Shown: positions 1 through 9,191 of the stretch, in pieces
Position numbering within the stretch: the first letter of the stretch is position 1
Layout of the letters: each line of letters begins with the position of its first letter
Assembly (NCBI GenBank): GCA_965240325.2
Contig: OZ251230.1
Span: forward strand, 682,001 to 746,000
DNA length: 64,000 nucleotides
DNA from: Rebecca billardiae RCC1528
Taxonomy: Eukaryota > Haptophyta
Reading direction: 5' to 3'
Made by a program: the position numbers and the translations under genes
The notes under the pieces: generated by a model
Seen by the model: only the letters and a program-made list of their open reading frames with translations
The model's database searches: none
Told to the model about the DNA's origin: nothing

Positions 1-153
1 GGCGCGCGCGCATGATCGGCGCAAGATGACCGGCGCGCGCGCATGATGATCGGCGCGCGCGCATGATGATCGGCGTGCGCGCGTGATGATCGGCGCGCGC
101 GCATGATGCTCGGCGCATGTTGACCGGCGCGCGCGCATGATGAGCGGCGCGGA
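1..153. repeat. 20-bp GC-rich tandem repeat
   Basis: Perfect to near-perfect 20-bp units (core cggcgcgcgcgcatgatgat) begin at 31, 51, 71 and 91, with degenerate units on both sides up to about position 153. The unit length is not a multiple of three. It lies just beyond the end of the coding-like sequence downstream of the gag-like ORF, so it probably marks the edge of that element or a simple minisatellite. The left end is cut off by the window. Confidence 0.85.
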
Positions 154-543
154 CGGTGGCGCGCGGCGCCGCCACCCGCCGCCGCGGCGTCGAAGGCAGC
201 AGCAGCGAACGCCGGCGAGCCGCGCGCGCACAAACTCGGGCTGCGCCAGCGAGGAACGGTGGTTGGGACGGAACCGCGACACGCGCGCGCCGCGGTAGAG
301 CAGATCGACGCCGTCACGCAGCTCCACGGACAGGTCAACGCCGGTGAAGGCATGGATGACGGACGCCAGCGCCACGTAGTTGCGCTGCATGGCGTTGGGC
401 ACGAGACTGTGTGCGAGGTCAGCGCGCAGGCCGGTGCGCGCGACCATCTCGGCGGAGGTGATGGGCGGGCGAGTCATAGCGAGCGGCGCGCCGCGGAACG
501 CGGCGGGCACCGACAGGGGATCTCGTCGCGCGCCCACCGCCTC
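150..543 (-). other. Open, coding-like extension in frame after the gag-like stop
   Basis: Reading on from the TAG at 544-546 in the same minus-strand frame gives no stop to the window edge. About 100 codons (543 down to roughly 240) have ordinary protein composition with alternating hydrophobic and charged residues. A methionine at 477 could be an independent start. Beyond about 230 the translation becomes arginine-rich and then enters the 20-bp repeat, so real coding probably ends or is spliced there. It may be the start of a second ORF (pol-like) reached by stop read-through or reinitiation, or a decayed 3' part of the same gene. I recognise no domain. Confidence 0.4.
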
Positions 544-2541
544 CTAGACGCGGCCCACGCCCGTGTGCTGCTGCACGTGCGCTGTCTCGGCGTGCGCGCC
601 GGCCAAGTGGCCAAGGCTCCCGCACAGAGCGCACTTGGTGGCGTGCGCGAGCGTGAAGTTGTGCTGCATCTGCGCAGACGGTTGGCCGCCGGCCGACCGG
701 TACGCGGCGAACAGCGGGCACGCCGCCGCGGAGCAGTCGCCGAATAGCTGGTGCCGTAGGCAGCCGTGCGCGCGGAAGACGCGGTGGTTGGCCTCCGAGA
801 GCAGGGGCCGCCCGCTCGCGTCGCACACACCCCCGTACCGCGCCAGCTCGCGCGCCAGCGTCAGCGGCGGCACGCCCCCCGCAGAGGCGGCGCCCGGGAA
901 CGGTTGCGGCAGCGTCCGCGGCGGCCCGCCTGGCGGCGGGGGCGGCGGGCCGGGAGGCGGCGCCTGCGGCCCCGGCGGGTACGGCGCCGGTGTGTACGGC
1001 GCCGGCCCGGGCGCCCAGGCCGAACCCGCCGGCGGCACGTACGTGAGCGCGAGCGGCGCGGGCCCGGGCTGCGCCCCCTGTACCGGCGGCGCCGGCGGGG
1101 CCGGCGCTGCCGCCTGCAGCCCCTGCGGGTACGGCGCCGGCGGGCACAGCGCCGGGCGGGGCGCCCAGGACGATCCTGCCGGGGGTGCGCACGTGAACGA
1201 GAGCGGCACGGGCCCGTGCGGCGCCACCTGCATCGGCGCCGACCACGACCAGCAGCCCCACTCCGCTGCGCCGGGCGCCGCCCCGCCAAAGCCGGGCGAC
1301 AGGTCCTGCACCATCAGCGACGGCGGCGGCGGCGGAATCGGCATGCTCCCACCGTAGACGCGCATCAGCGGGCGCATGGCAAACTTGTCATGGAAGGGGT
1401 TGTCGTTCTTGTAGCAGTCGAAGAACGGCTCCCGCCCGCCACCGATGCTCGCCACCAGCGCCGCCACGCCCGAGCGCGCGTCGAGCACCCGCCCGAGGCT
1501 CTCCGAGAATTCAGAGTGGAACTGTGCCGCCGCCCGCCAGTCGCGCGCCTCAGCGAGCTGCATCACGAAGCCCCTGTACTCGCGCAGCACCTCGGCGTCA
1601 CCCGCGCGCGTGCAGAAGCCCTCGGCCTGCTCGACGAGCAGTATGAAGTGGAGCTGGCTGAGGAGCTGGTAGGCCTCGCGCAGCTCGCCCTTCGTGTTGA
1701 AGTAGACGCTTCGATCGACCTGCGCGTGCGGCACCTCAGCCATGTTGAAGGACTCCCAGACGACCGAACCCGCCGCGTTCGCCGGCACGCCCAAGCCGCG
1801 CCGCATGGACGAAAACGCCCCGCGAGCCGGGAAGCTCGGCCTCCCCCCCCCGGTCCCACGGAGTTGGCCGCCCGCGCCGCCCGCGAGCGCGCAAGCGTTC
1901 GCGAACTCGTGCGCGGCCCCCGCAAGGAAGCCAGCCCCACCGAAGGGGACGGGATGCGGCACGAGCGAGCTGGGCGGGGCGAGGGGCGCCGCCGCGTCCG
2001 GCGCCGGCCGGACGCCCCAGGGCGGCGGCCGCGGCGGCGGGACAGAGGTGGGCCCCGTCGGTGCGCCGTCGGCGGGCGGCGCGCCCGAGTGGCCACCGAC
2101 CGCCCCATCACCCGCACCGTTGCCGTGGACGCCGCGAAGGAAGTCAGTGAGGCTGTTCGCGAGGTCGGGTGGTAGGCCAGTCGGAATGCCCGGCTGGCCA
2201 GCGGGCGCGGCCGGGGGGGCGGGTGCCTGCGGCTGCGCAGCAGCCGCCGTCGTCGCGGCGCCGGCCGCTCGCCCGGGCGCGGGCGCGGGAGCAGCCCCCG
2301 CCGGCGTCCTGGCACCGGCCGCCGGCGCGGTCGCGGGCGGCGGCTGGACCGGCAGCGGGCCGAGCTGCTGCACCGGCGCGGCAGGCGGCAGGGTACTTGC
2401 TTGGCGGCCACCCGCGCGCCCACCCCGGCCCCGACCGCGGCCCCCGCCGCCGCGCCCACGAGCGCCGAGGACCTGCTGGTTGACGACGGCCGCTGCCGCC
2501 GCGCGGCGCCGCGACACGCGTTGGACTGCAGGCACCGCCAT
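544..2541 (-). CDS. Retroelement gag-like protein with RGG box and zinc knuckles
   Basis: A 665-residue protein if started at the ATG at 2541; the frame is open further upstream to about 2739 but only with non-ATG codons. The N-terminal third is low complexity with an RGG-box-like stretch. The middle is a globular-looking segment (about residues 270-420) of ordinary composition. The C-terminus carries Cys/His clusters, including CALCGSLGHLAGAH, which is C-x2-C-x4-H-x4-H. This is one residue away from the retroviral/retrotransposon C-x2-C-x4-H-x4-C nucleocapsid knuckle, and is preceded by a C-x7-C-x4-C cluster. Together these suggest a Gag-like nucleic-acid-binding protein of a retroelement. 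I do not recognise the family. The frame ends at a TAG (544-546) and continues open afterwards (separate entry). An RNA-binding cellular protein is the alternative. Confidence 0.5.
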   Translation of the reverse strand: MAVPAVQRVSRRRAAAAAVVNQQVLGARGRGGGGRGRGRGGRAGGRQASTLPPAAPVQQLGPLPVQPPPATAPAAGARTPAGAAPAPAPGRAAGAATTAAAAQPQAPAPPAAPAGQPGIPTGLPPDLANSLTDFLRGVHGNGAGDGAVGGHSGAPPADGAPTGPTSVPPPRPPPWGVRPAPDAAAPLAPPSSLVPHPVPFGGAGFLAGAAHEFANACALAGGAGGQLRGTGGGRPSFPARGAFSSMRRGLGVPANAAGSVVWESFNMAEVPHAQVDRSVYFNTKGELREAYQLLSQLHFILLVEQAEGFCTRAGDAEVLREYRGFVMQLAEARDWRAAAQFHSEFSESLGRVLDARSGVAALVASIGGGREPFFDCYKNDNPFHDKFAMRPLMRVYGGSMPIPPPPPSLMVQDLSPGFGGAAPGAAEWGCWSWSAPMQVAPHGPVPLSFTCAPPAGSSWAPRPALCPPAPYPQGLQAAAPAPPAPPVQGAQPGPAPLALTYVPPAGSAWAPGPAPYTPAPYPPGPQAPPPGPPPPPPGGPPRTLPQPFPGAASAGGVPPLTLARELARYGGVCDASGRPLLSEANHRVFRAHGCLRHQLFGDCSAAACPLFAAYRSAGGQPSAQMQHNFTLAHATKCALCGSLGHLAGAHAETAHVQQHTGVGRV

Positions 2542-3149
2542 GTCGGGACGGCGGGAGGCGGAGGAGCGCAGCTGGTTGTCCGTGCGGCTGCTCGGCGCCA
2601 AGCGTGGCCCGTCGGCTGGGTTTGGTAGTCGGGCGGCGGTCCGGTCGGCGGTCGGGCAGGGCGAGGTGCGCCGTGCGGTCGGGCGGGAAAGCGGACGGCT
2701 GCTGGGCGAAACTCGCTCCTGTTCGCCAAAGCCGGTCACTGCCCGTCAACTCCCGGCGCGCGCTCACTTTTCTGCGGTCCGCGCCAAAAGCGAGCTGCCA
2801 CACGCTCGGAACGCTGTCCGGGGGCGCGCTGCGAGCTCCGAGCTCCGAGCCCGTCCGGGCGGGGGTGCGGTCGGAGGGGCGCTGGAGGAGGGTATCGGGC
2901 GGCGGCGAAGCGGCGCCGGCAGTCATAACGCGATAACCGCCGCAGACTGCCAAACCCGCCACTCCCGTCGCGTCGGCCATCGCCCCATGTGTCGTCGATC
3001 GAGGCATGACGGGATAAGGCGGCACGATGTGGTAGCAGCAAACGCCCATGGCCAAGTGCCTACAGTAAACTTATAAGTTGGACGTGAAGGTCAGCACCCT
3101 ACCTTGCGCATGTGCATGCTGTCGTCCATGCCCGTCCTGGTGGCTGCTC
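2542..3149. other. Upstream region of gag-like ORF
   Basis: No gene is recognised here. Long overlapping frames exist only because the DNA is GC-rich. The stretch may hold the promoter or 5' leader of the minus-strand gag-like gene; I see no long terminal repeat in it that recurs at the other end of the element within the window. Confidence 0.4.
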
Positions 3150-4975
3150 ACAGCGTCTGCTGGCCTCGCCACCAGCGTCCAGCGCCGGCGGCGGCGGGTG
3201 CAAGCATATTGATTTGACGGGCGGGCGGAAGGGCTGCTGGCGGCCCTTCTGCAAGCGCCAGCTGCGGGCCGACGGCGTATTTGTCGCCGGGCTCGAGAGG
3301 GGCTGCCAGCGGGCCTTGCCGCACGACTCCACGAGCGCCGCCAGCGGCGGGTGCAAGCATATTGATTTGACGGGGCGGGAGGGCCGCTGGCGGCCTTTCT
3401 GAATTCTGCAAGCGCCAGCTACGGGCGGGCGGCGTATTAGTGTCGCCAGGCGCGAGAGGGGCTGCCAGCGGGCCTCGCCACGAGCGCCGCCAGCGGCGGG
3501 TGCAAGCATATTGATTTGACGGGGCGGGAGGGCCGCTGGCGGCCTTTCTGCAAGCGCCAGCTACGCGGGCGGGCGGCGTATGTGTCGCCGGGCTCGAGCG
3601 AGAGGGGCTGCCAGCGGGCCTCGCCACGAGCGCCGCCAGCGGCGGGTGCAAGCATATTGATTTGACGGGGCGGGAGGGCCGCTGGCGGCCCTTCTGCAAG
3701 CGCCAGCTGCAGGCGGGCGGCGTATTTGTCGCCAGGCGCGAGAGGGGCTGCCAGCGGGCCTTGCCACGAGCGCCGCCAGCGGCGGGTGCAAGCATATTGA
3801 TTTGACGGGGCGGGAGGGCCGCTGGCGGCCCTTCTGCAAGCGCCACTTACGTTACGGGCGGGCGGCGTATTATTTTGTCGCCAGGCGCGAGAGGGGCTGC
3901 CAGCGGGCCTTGCCACGAGCACCTGCCAGCGGCGGGTGCAAGCATATTGATTTGACGGGGCGGGAGGGCCGCTGGCGGCCCTAGTCTGCAAGCGCCAGCT
4001 ACGGGCGGGCGGCGTATTTGTCGCCAGGCGCGAGAGGGGCTGCCAGCGGGCCTTGCCACGAGCGCCGCCAGCGGCGGGTGCAAGCATATTGATTTGACGG
4101 GGCGGGAAGGCCGCTGGCGGCCCTTCTGCAAGCGCCAGCTACGGGCGGGCGGCGTATTTGTCGCCAGGCGCGAGAGGGGCTGCCAGCGGGCCTTGCCACG
4201 AGCGCCGCCAGCGGCGGGTGCAAGCATATTGATTTGACGGGGCGGGAAGGCCGCTGGCGGCCCTTCTGCAAGCGCCAGCTGCGGGCGGGCGGCGTATTTG
4301 TCGCCAGGCGCGAGAGGGGCTGCCAGCGGGCCTTGCTACGAGCGCCGCCAGCGGCGGGTGCAAGCATATTGATTTGACGGGGCGGGAGGGCCGCTGGCGG
4401 CCCTTCTGCAAGCGCCAGCTACGGGCGGGCGGCGTATTTGTCGCCAGGCGCGAGAGGGGCTGCCAGCGGGCCTTGCTACGAGCGCCGCCAGCGGCGCGGG
4501 TGCAAGCATATTGATTTGACGGGGCGGGAGGGCCGCTGGCGGCCCTTCTGCAAGCGCCAGCTGCGGGCGGGCGGCGTATTTGTCGCCAGGCGCGAGAGGG
4601 GCTGCCAGCGGGCCTTGCCACGAGCGCCGCCAGCGGCGGGTGCAAGCATATTGATTTGACGGGGCGGGAGGGCCGCTGGCGGCCCTTCTGCAAGCGCCAG
4701 CTACGGGCGGGCGGCGTATTTGTCGCCAGGCGCGAGAGGGGCTGCCAGCGGGCCTTGCCACGAGCGCCGCCAGCGGCGGGTGCAAGCATATTGATTTGAC
4801 GGGGCGGGAAGGCCGCTGGCGGCCCTTCTGCAAGCGCCAGCTACGGGCGGGCGGCGTATTTGTCGCCAGGCGCGAGAGGGGCTGCCAGCGGGCCTTGCTA
4901 CGAGCGCCGCCAGCGGCGGGTGCAAGCAGTATTGATAGGGCGGGGCGGGAGGGCTGCTGGCGGACCAAGTTTGTT
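3150..4975. repeat. Satellite: about 13 tandem copies of a 140-bp unit
   Basis: The landmark gcaagcatattgatttgacg recurs at about 3200, 3352, 3501, 3648, 3788, 3940, 4080, 4220, 4360, 4502, 4644 and 4784, with a degenerate final copy near 4924. Spacing is exactly 140 bp for most units and 142-152 bp in the divergent leading units. Each unit contains two dyads, gggccgc-tg-gcggccc and gccgc-ca-gcggc, so a single strand could form a chain of hairpins. Units in the middle and right are almost identical, indicating recent homogenisation or expansion. All frames crossing it are repeat-derived and I call no gene. Confidence 0.95.
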
Positions 4976-5004
4976 CCCGGGAAGCAGCCGCCAGCAGCCC
5001 TTTC
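4948..5004. repeat. Hairpin at the satellite's right border
   Basis: The arms agggctgctggcgg and ccgccagcagccct are about 14 bp and perfectly complementary, separated by roughly 28 bases. They sit where the satellite breaks down. This may be a rearranged last unit. Confidence 0.7.
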
Positions 5005-5109
5005 TGGTGTAGACCCTTCTGCGCAGCAGCGTTCCCGCGCGAAGACTGCCCGGAGTGACCGAAATCGGAGGAGACCGACCGAAATCCGCCGGCCGATCGT
5101 AGTGGGGCA

Positions 5110-7206
5110 ATGGTCGACGGTGGCGCTGCCATCACCAATGCGCTGGCGTGCACGCACATCGCATCGCCGTTCAGCGGTGGTTGGTGGACTGCGCCATGGC
5201 TCGCATGGGCTCTGGTAGCCCTGGGCGCAGCTGTGTGCGTCGTGCTCGTCGCGCTCTTTTTTGTCCACGGCGTGTCGCTGCGCGTGCGCGGCGCAGCGCT
5301 CAGCCTGACGCTCTGCTGCACGCTCACCGTGCTCGCCATCGTCCTGATCGTCCCACGCGCGTCCAACCCCGGGCGAGCGACGCCCACATCCAAAACCCTC
5401 CGCGAGCTCGACGGCTTCAACAACCTGGGCATCGCCTTCTCGGGCGGCTCGCTGTCGGGCGGGCTCGACTGCGTGTGCTTCCTCCACCAGCTGGACAAGC
5501 TGGTCGACGGCAAGCTGAGCAGCTCCAGGTCGACGCGCATCGCGATCTCTAGCGTGTCGGCAGGCGGGCTCGGCTACTTGGCCTGGCGCAACCTGAACAT
5601 TGCCTTCCCCGAGCTCACGCCAAACTGGACGGCGCCCGAGCTGCAGGCATGGCCGCCGGCCGAGAGCATGCCTCCAGGCAGGCGGCCCTTCTCCGCGATC
5701 CCGCTGCTGGTGGCAGCCCTGCCCGAGCTGGTCGAGACGGCGCGCAAGTGCCTGGGTGGCGACGTGGACGCGTGCAACGACATTCTGGGTGAGGCGGACG
5801 ACGAGGACAGGGCCGGTGCCGCCGCGCAGGCGCTTGCGTCCGCCTTTGGCTCGGCGGCAGCCTCTCCAGCCGTCACGGCGCGCGAGGTGGTGAGGACGAT
5901 CAAGGCTCTGCTCGAGTGCCTGGACAACGAGGCCCCGTGGCCGTGCGCCGCGGCCGCCCTCTGCGTCGTCCAGGGCGTGAAGGACCCCAAGACCGCACCG
6001 CCCGGCCCCGTGCGCTGGCTGGTGCAGTTCTCGATTCTGAACGCGTTCTCTGGCCCGTTCGGAGGAGCGGGCGTGCCGCTGCCCCTCGAGGGCTTCGAGT
6101 GGGACGCCGCGCTCGGCACGCTGGACAACGATCCGGAGCGGGACGAGCCGACGCTCTCGAGCACGCCGGCTTTCTTGCCCGAGGGCCGGCGCCTGCACGC
6201 CGGCCTCTCGGGCGTGGCCGAGCGTTGGGTCCTGCCGGCGCTGGACAGCGCGGAGCCGGTCGACCTGTTCAGCGCCCTTGGCTACTCCTCAGACTTCCTC
6301 TCCATGTTCACGCCGTTCGTCGACGCGTCGACCGGGGCGACGTGCCCGTTCCGCATGATCGACGACGTCATCCTCTCCACGATTGGCGAGGAGGCGACTC
6401 CAGAGGAGCAGTGCGAGATGCGCTCCAGGTGGCGGCAGCAGTACACGGCCTCACAGTCGCTGCTCGGCAGTTGGCCGGCGCGGCCTGCGAGGGGCGGGCT
6501 GGCTGCTGACGGCGGCACGCTCGAGGTCCAGGGGCTGGTGTCGCTGCTGCGCGTGAAAGCGCGCAACGTGATCGCCTTCTACGAGCTCGCAGTGCCGTTC
6601 ACGCAGAACCCTCGGCTCGGCCTGCTCTTTGGGCAGCGGGCGGTGCTGCGCGACCTGTGCCACTCCGGGCTGCCGGGTGCGCGCCTGCTGCGCCAAGTCC
6701 TGCCCCGCGGGCGGCGCGAGCGTCGGCGCGCGCGCTGCGGGCGCGAGAGCCGAGCGCCGTGCCCCACGCCCTCGCGATCCGCGTGCCGCGCAGCCATGGG
6801 CCCGGAGCTGCAGCAGGTCTTCGATGCGTCGCTCTGGCCGAGGGTGCGCACGGCGCTCTTCGACCGAGCCGGCCCCAACTCGGTGGTCCTCAAGAACGTG
6901 CGCGTGCGCAGGAACACGTTCTGGGGCGTGGAGGCGTACACGATCCGCACGCTGCTGATCGTGAGCAACGGGCCCAGCGCGCAGTTCAACGCGTACATGG
7001 AGGGCGCCGACGGCGAGCAGCCGGACGCCTCCTCGCCGCCGCCGATCGCGCCGCCTGCCTGGGCCCCATTCTTGCCGCCCACCTTTCCATCCATCTTAGG
7101 CTTTGGGATCACGCCCTTCCAAGCAAACGCCAAGTGCCTGCTCGCGCAGTGGAAGGTGCAGCACCAGGCGGAGCTCATCAAGCGCCTGCTCGAGGGCGTG
7201 CTTTGA
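5110..7206 (+). CDS. Membrane-anchored patatin/cPLA2-like lipid acyl hydrolase
   Basis: Two exons, 5110..6676 and 6794..7206, give 659 residues. Two hydrophobic helices (about 28-52 and 61-82) anchor the N-terminus. The catalytic half starts with the glycine-rich oxyanion loop SGGSLSGG (111-118). The nucleophile candidate is Ser150 in SVSAG, and the second half of the Ser-Asp dyad is Asp467 in ADGGTLEVQG. This order is that of the patatin/cytosolic phospholipase A2/lysophospholipase fold, so release of fatty acids from membrane lipids is the likely activity; the substrate is unknown. The 117-bp intron is a multiple of three and has no stop, so it reads through as an arginine-rich insert, but its ends (GTGCGC...GCGCAG) match the intron signals of neighbouring genes. 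The gene starts just downstream of the satellite. Confidence 0.75.
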   Translation: MVDGGAAITNALACTHIASPFSGGWWTAPWLAWALVALGAAVCVVLVALFFVHGVSLRVRGAALSLTLCCTLTVLAIVLIVPRASNPGRATPTSKTLRELDGFNNLGIAFSGGSLSGGLDCVCFLHQLDKLVDGKLSSSRSTRIAISSVSAGGLGYLAWRNLNIAFPELTPNWTAPELQAWPPAESMPPGRRPFSAIPLLVAALPELVETARKCLGGDVDACNDILGEADDEDRAGAAAQALASAFGSAAASPAVTAREVVRTIKALLECLDNEAPWPCAAAALCVVQGVKDPKTAPPGPVRWLVQFSILNAFSGPFGGAGVPLPLEGFEWDAALGTLDNDPERDEPTLSSTPAFLPEGRRLHAGLSGVAERWVLPALDSAEPVDLFSALGYSSDFLSMFTPFVDASTGATCPFRMIDDVILSTIGEEATPEEQCEMRSRWRQQYTASQSLLGSWPARPARGGLAADGGTLEVQGLVSLLRVKARNVIAFYELAVPFTQNPRLGLLFGQRAVLRDLCHSGLPGARLLRQVLPRGRRERRRARCGRESRAPCPTPSRSACRAAMGPELQQVFDASLWPRVRTALFDRAGPNSVVLKNVRVRRNTFWGVEAYTIRTLLIVSNGPSAQFNAYMEGADGEQPDASSPPPIAPPAWAPFLPPTFPSILGFGITPFQANAKCLLAQWKVQHQAELIKRLLEGVL

Positions 7207-7401
7207 CGAGCGCAGCCTCATCAGCAGTGCTAAAGCTGGCGCGGCGCTTATCGAGTCGTCGGACAGCAGGCGAGATGATAATTTATGCGCGCTCTACCCT
7301 ACGTCCCTACGTGTCCGGGAGAGTGTCCGGCTGTGACAGGCTGAGGCTGTGACATCGCGGGCGCCTTTATTATTTTTGAGGATGAATAATAATGGCGGAT
7401 G

Positions 7402-7429
<28 letters not shown>
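7402..7429. repeat. (TA)n microsatellite
   Basis: Uninterrupted TA run of about 14 units downstream of the patatin-like gene. Confidence 0.95.
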
Positions 7430-7433
<4 letters not shown>

Positions 7434-7734
7434 GCGCGCGGAAGGATGCCGGACTAGTGACTATACCGCGATATTCTGCGCTGCGCTGTCACATACTACA
7501 GTAGCAGCCGTATACATATATGACCGCGTTCCGCGGTCCTTTTCCGTAGAACGAACGTAGTTCGGGGCCCGCGGTGGCGGTGCACCCTCCGTCGCAGTCG
7601 TCCCGTACACGTGTAACTAGACTCCATCCAGCGGCGCGCCGCCCCAGCGCCGCGCCGCCGCCGGCGTGCGCCGAGTGTGGATGTCGGTCGTCGGCCGAGC
7701 TGCCCTCATCACAGACGGCCCTTACCTGACCCCC

Positions 7735-8245
7735 TGCGCGTGCGCGACGGCCGACAGGCGGATGCGACTCGGCGTGATCGACGCACGAGCGCGACTGTTG
7801 CACGCCAGGCCACCGGCGGAGCTGACTGACAGCCAGGGAGCCGGACGGCGCGGGACCGCGCGGATTCGACCGTTCGTTCGGGCCTGCCGCTGACCGTCGT
7901 CGCCGCGACGCCAGCAGCGCAGGAGTAGATGATCTGCAGGTCAGTAGGGTTCGACCTGCGCGCCTGCGCGACGGCCGACAGGCGGGCGCGAGGCGTGAGC
8001 GACGCATGAGCGCGACTCTACGTGCACACCAGGCACCACGCGGCCGAGCTGACTGACCGCGAGCCAGGGAGCACGGTGCGAGCAGCCATGCAGCACCGGT
8101 GCTTGCGCGCGCCGCGCGTGCACGGGGTGACACACCTCGGTCAGGCTCGGCACGCGTCGCAGAGGCACGGCCAGCTCTGGGCACGCCAGGCGCCCAGGCC
8201 ACGCGGAGCTGACAGCCACGGGGAGCCGACGGCGCGCGGGGCCGC
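7735..8245. repeat. Three diverged direct repeats
   Basis: The string around gcgacggccgacaggcgg at 7745 recurs near 7968, about 225 bp later. The following motif, cacgccaggc...cggagctgac...gggagc, appears near 7800, 8024 and 8180. The copies have many substitutions and small indels. The function is unknown; it looks like an old tandem duplication. Confidence 0.6.
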
Positions 8246-9191
8246 GGCCAGTTCCGAGTTCGACTTGCGCCTGCTCTGAAGAAGAGTTCTGGGAGACCCT
8301 GGCGGAGAGGCATGGCAAGGGGGGCGTGTGGTGAAGTCGGAGACTCAGAGATCGATCAGTCCGGCATCATGCGCCGCTGCCCCCGAGCTTGCGAGAGCCC
8401 GAACACAGGGCGGCGGCTGCGGCGGCGGCGGCGCGGCCGCGCGCCGGCCGGCCGCGCAGGCATCGACAGGGCGCGGCAGGGGCGTGCGGAGTGACTAGTG
8501 AGCGGGCACGAACGCGATGTCGACGGCCGTCGGGACCCGCCGCAGACGCGCGCTCCAGGCGCCACTCGGCACTTGCCACGCGCACCTGCCCATCGAGCGC
8601 CCCCTTGGAGGCTTGGACCAAGAGTCGTCGCGGCTCGCTCGCCACCCCGAAGGAACCTGCGCGTCACGTGCTTGCGACGGCGGCAGGTTTTGAGCTCGCC
8701 AGCTCGGTAAGTCAGTGACTATGGAATGGGCTGGCAACGAATAGCTGCGCGGGTATTTTCAATAAGGCTTGCGGGTTTTAGACTCTAGATACCAACCGCC
8801 GCGAAGCCAAGTTCATATTCATCAAGGCGGAGGCAAACTATCACACATGAACGAGAGTCTACCCACAAAATCGCGCTCGTAACGAACCGTTACACTAATG
8901 TCACGTCCAGCTGACGTCCAGATCGCACTTTACTTAAGGGAATCAGCTGGGCGCGGATATTTTCGGCCTAATAGACCTCTCTATGCGATCTCAAAAACTC
9001 GAAACTCGGTCTCCGCCAGCCCTAAAAATCGCCCCCCGTCCCTTTTTTCTTGATCAAAGATCTTTTTGAAACGTGGTTCGGGCCCGCTGGTGCGGGCTCC
9101 ACGCTGCGCGCTCCGCCCTGCACCGCGGGCCATAATATATATATATAGCTACTTATTTGATCAGTAGCATTATTGCGCATGATGATGTAGC

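Larger units (their letters stand above)
7207..9191. other. Intergenic, no gene recognised
   Basis: Contains a (TA)n tract at about 7402-7429, a diverged threefold repeat at 7735-8245, and a lower-GC segment at 8750-9150 with T-runs and a short (TA)n near 9133-9147. Frames here translate to arginine/alanine-rich strings without domains. Confidence 0.6.

Noticed and set aside
544-576. A 15- or 33-nt intron removing the TAG of the gag-like gene
   Set aside because: Both start with GT and end with TAG in frame, but they are far shorter than any other intron in the window (79-220 nt).
3099-4789. Repeated open frames across the satellite
   Set aside because: Every frame repeats the 140-bp unit and shifts at length variants; the composition is not that of a protein family.
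3150-4975. CRISPR-like array
   Set aside because: The whole 140-bp unit repeats without unique spacers, and the DNA is nuclear eukaryotic.
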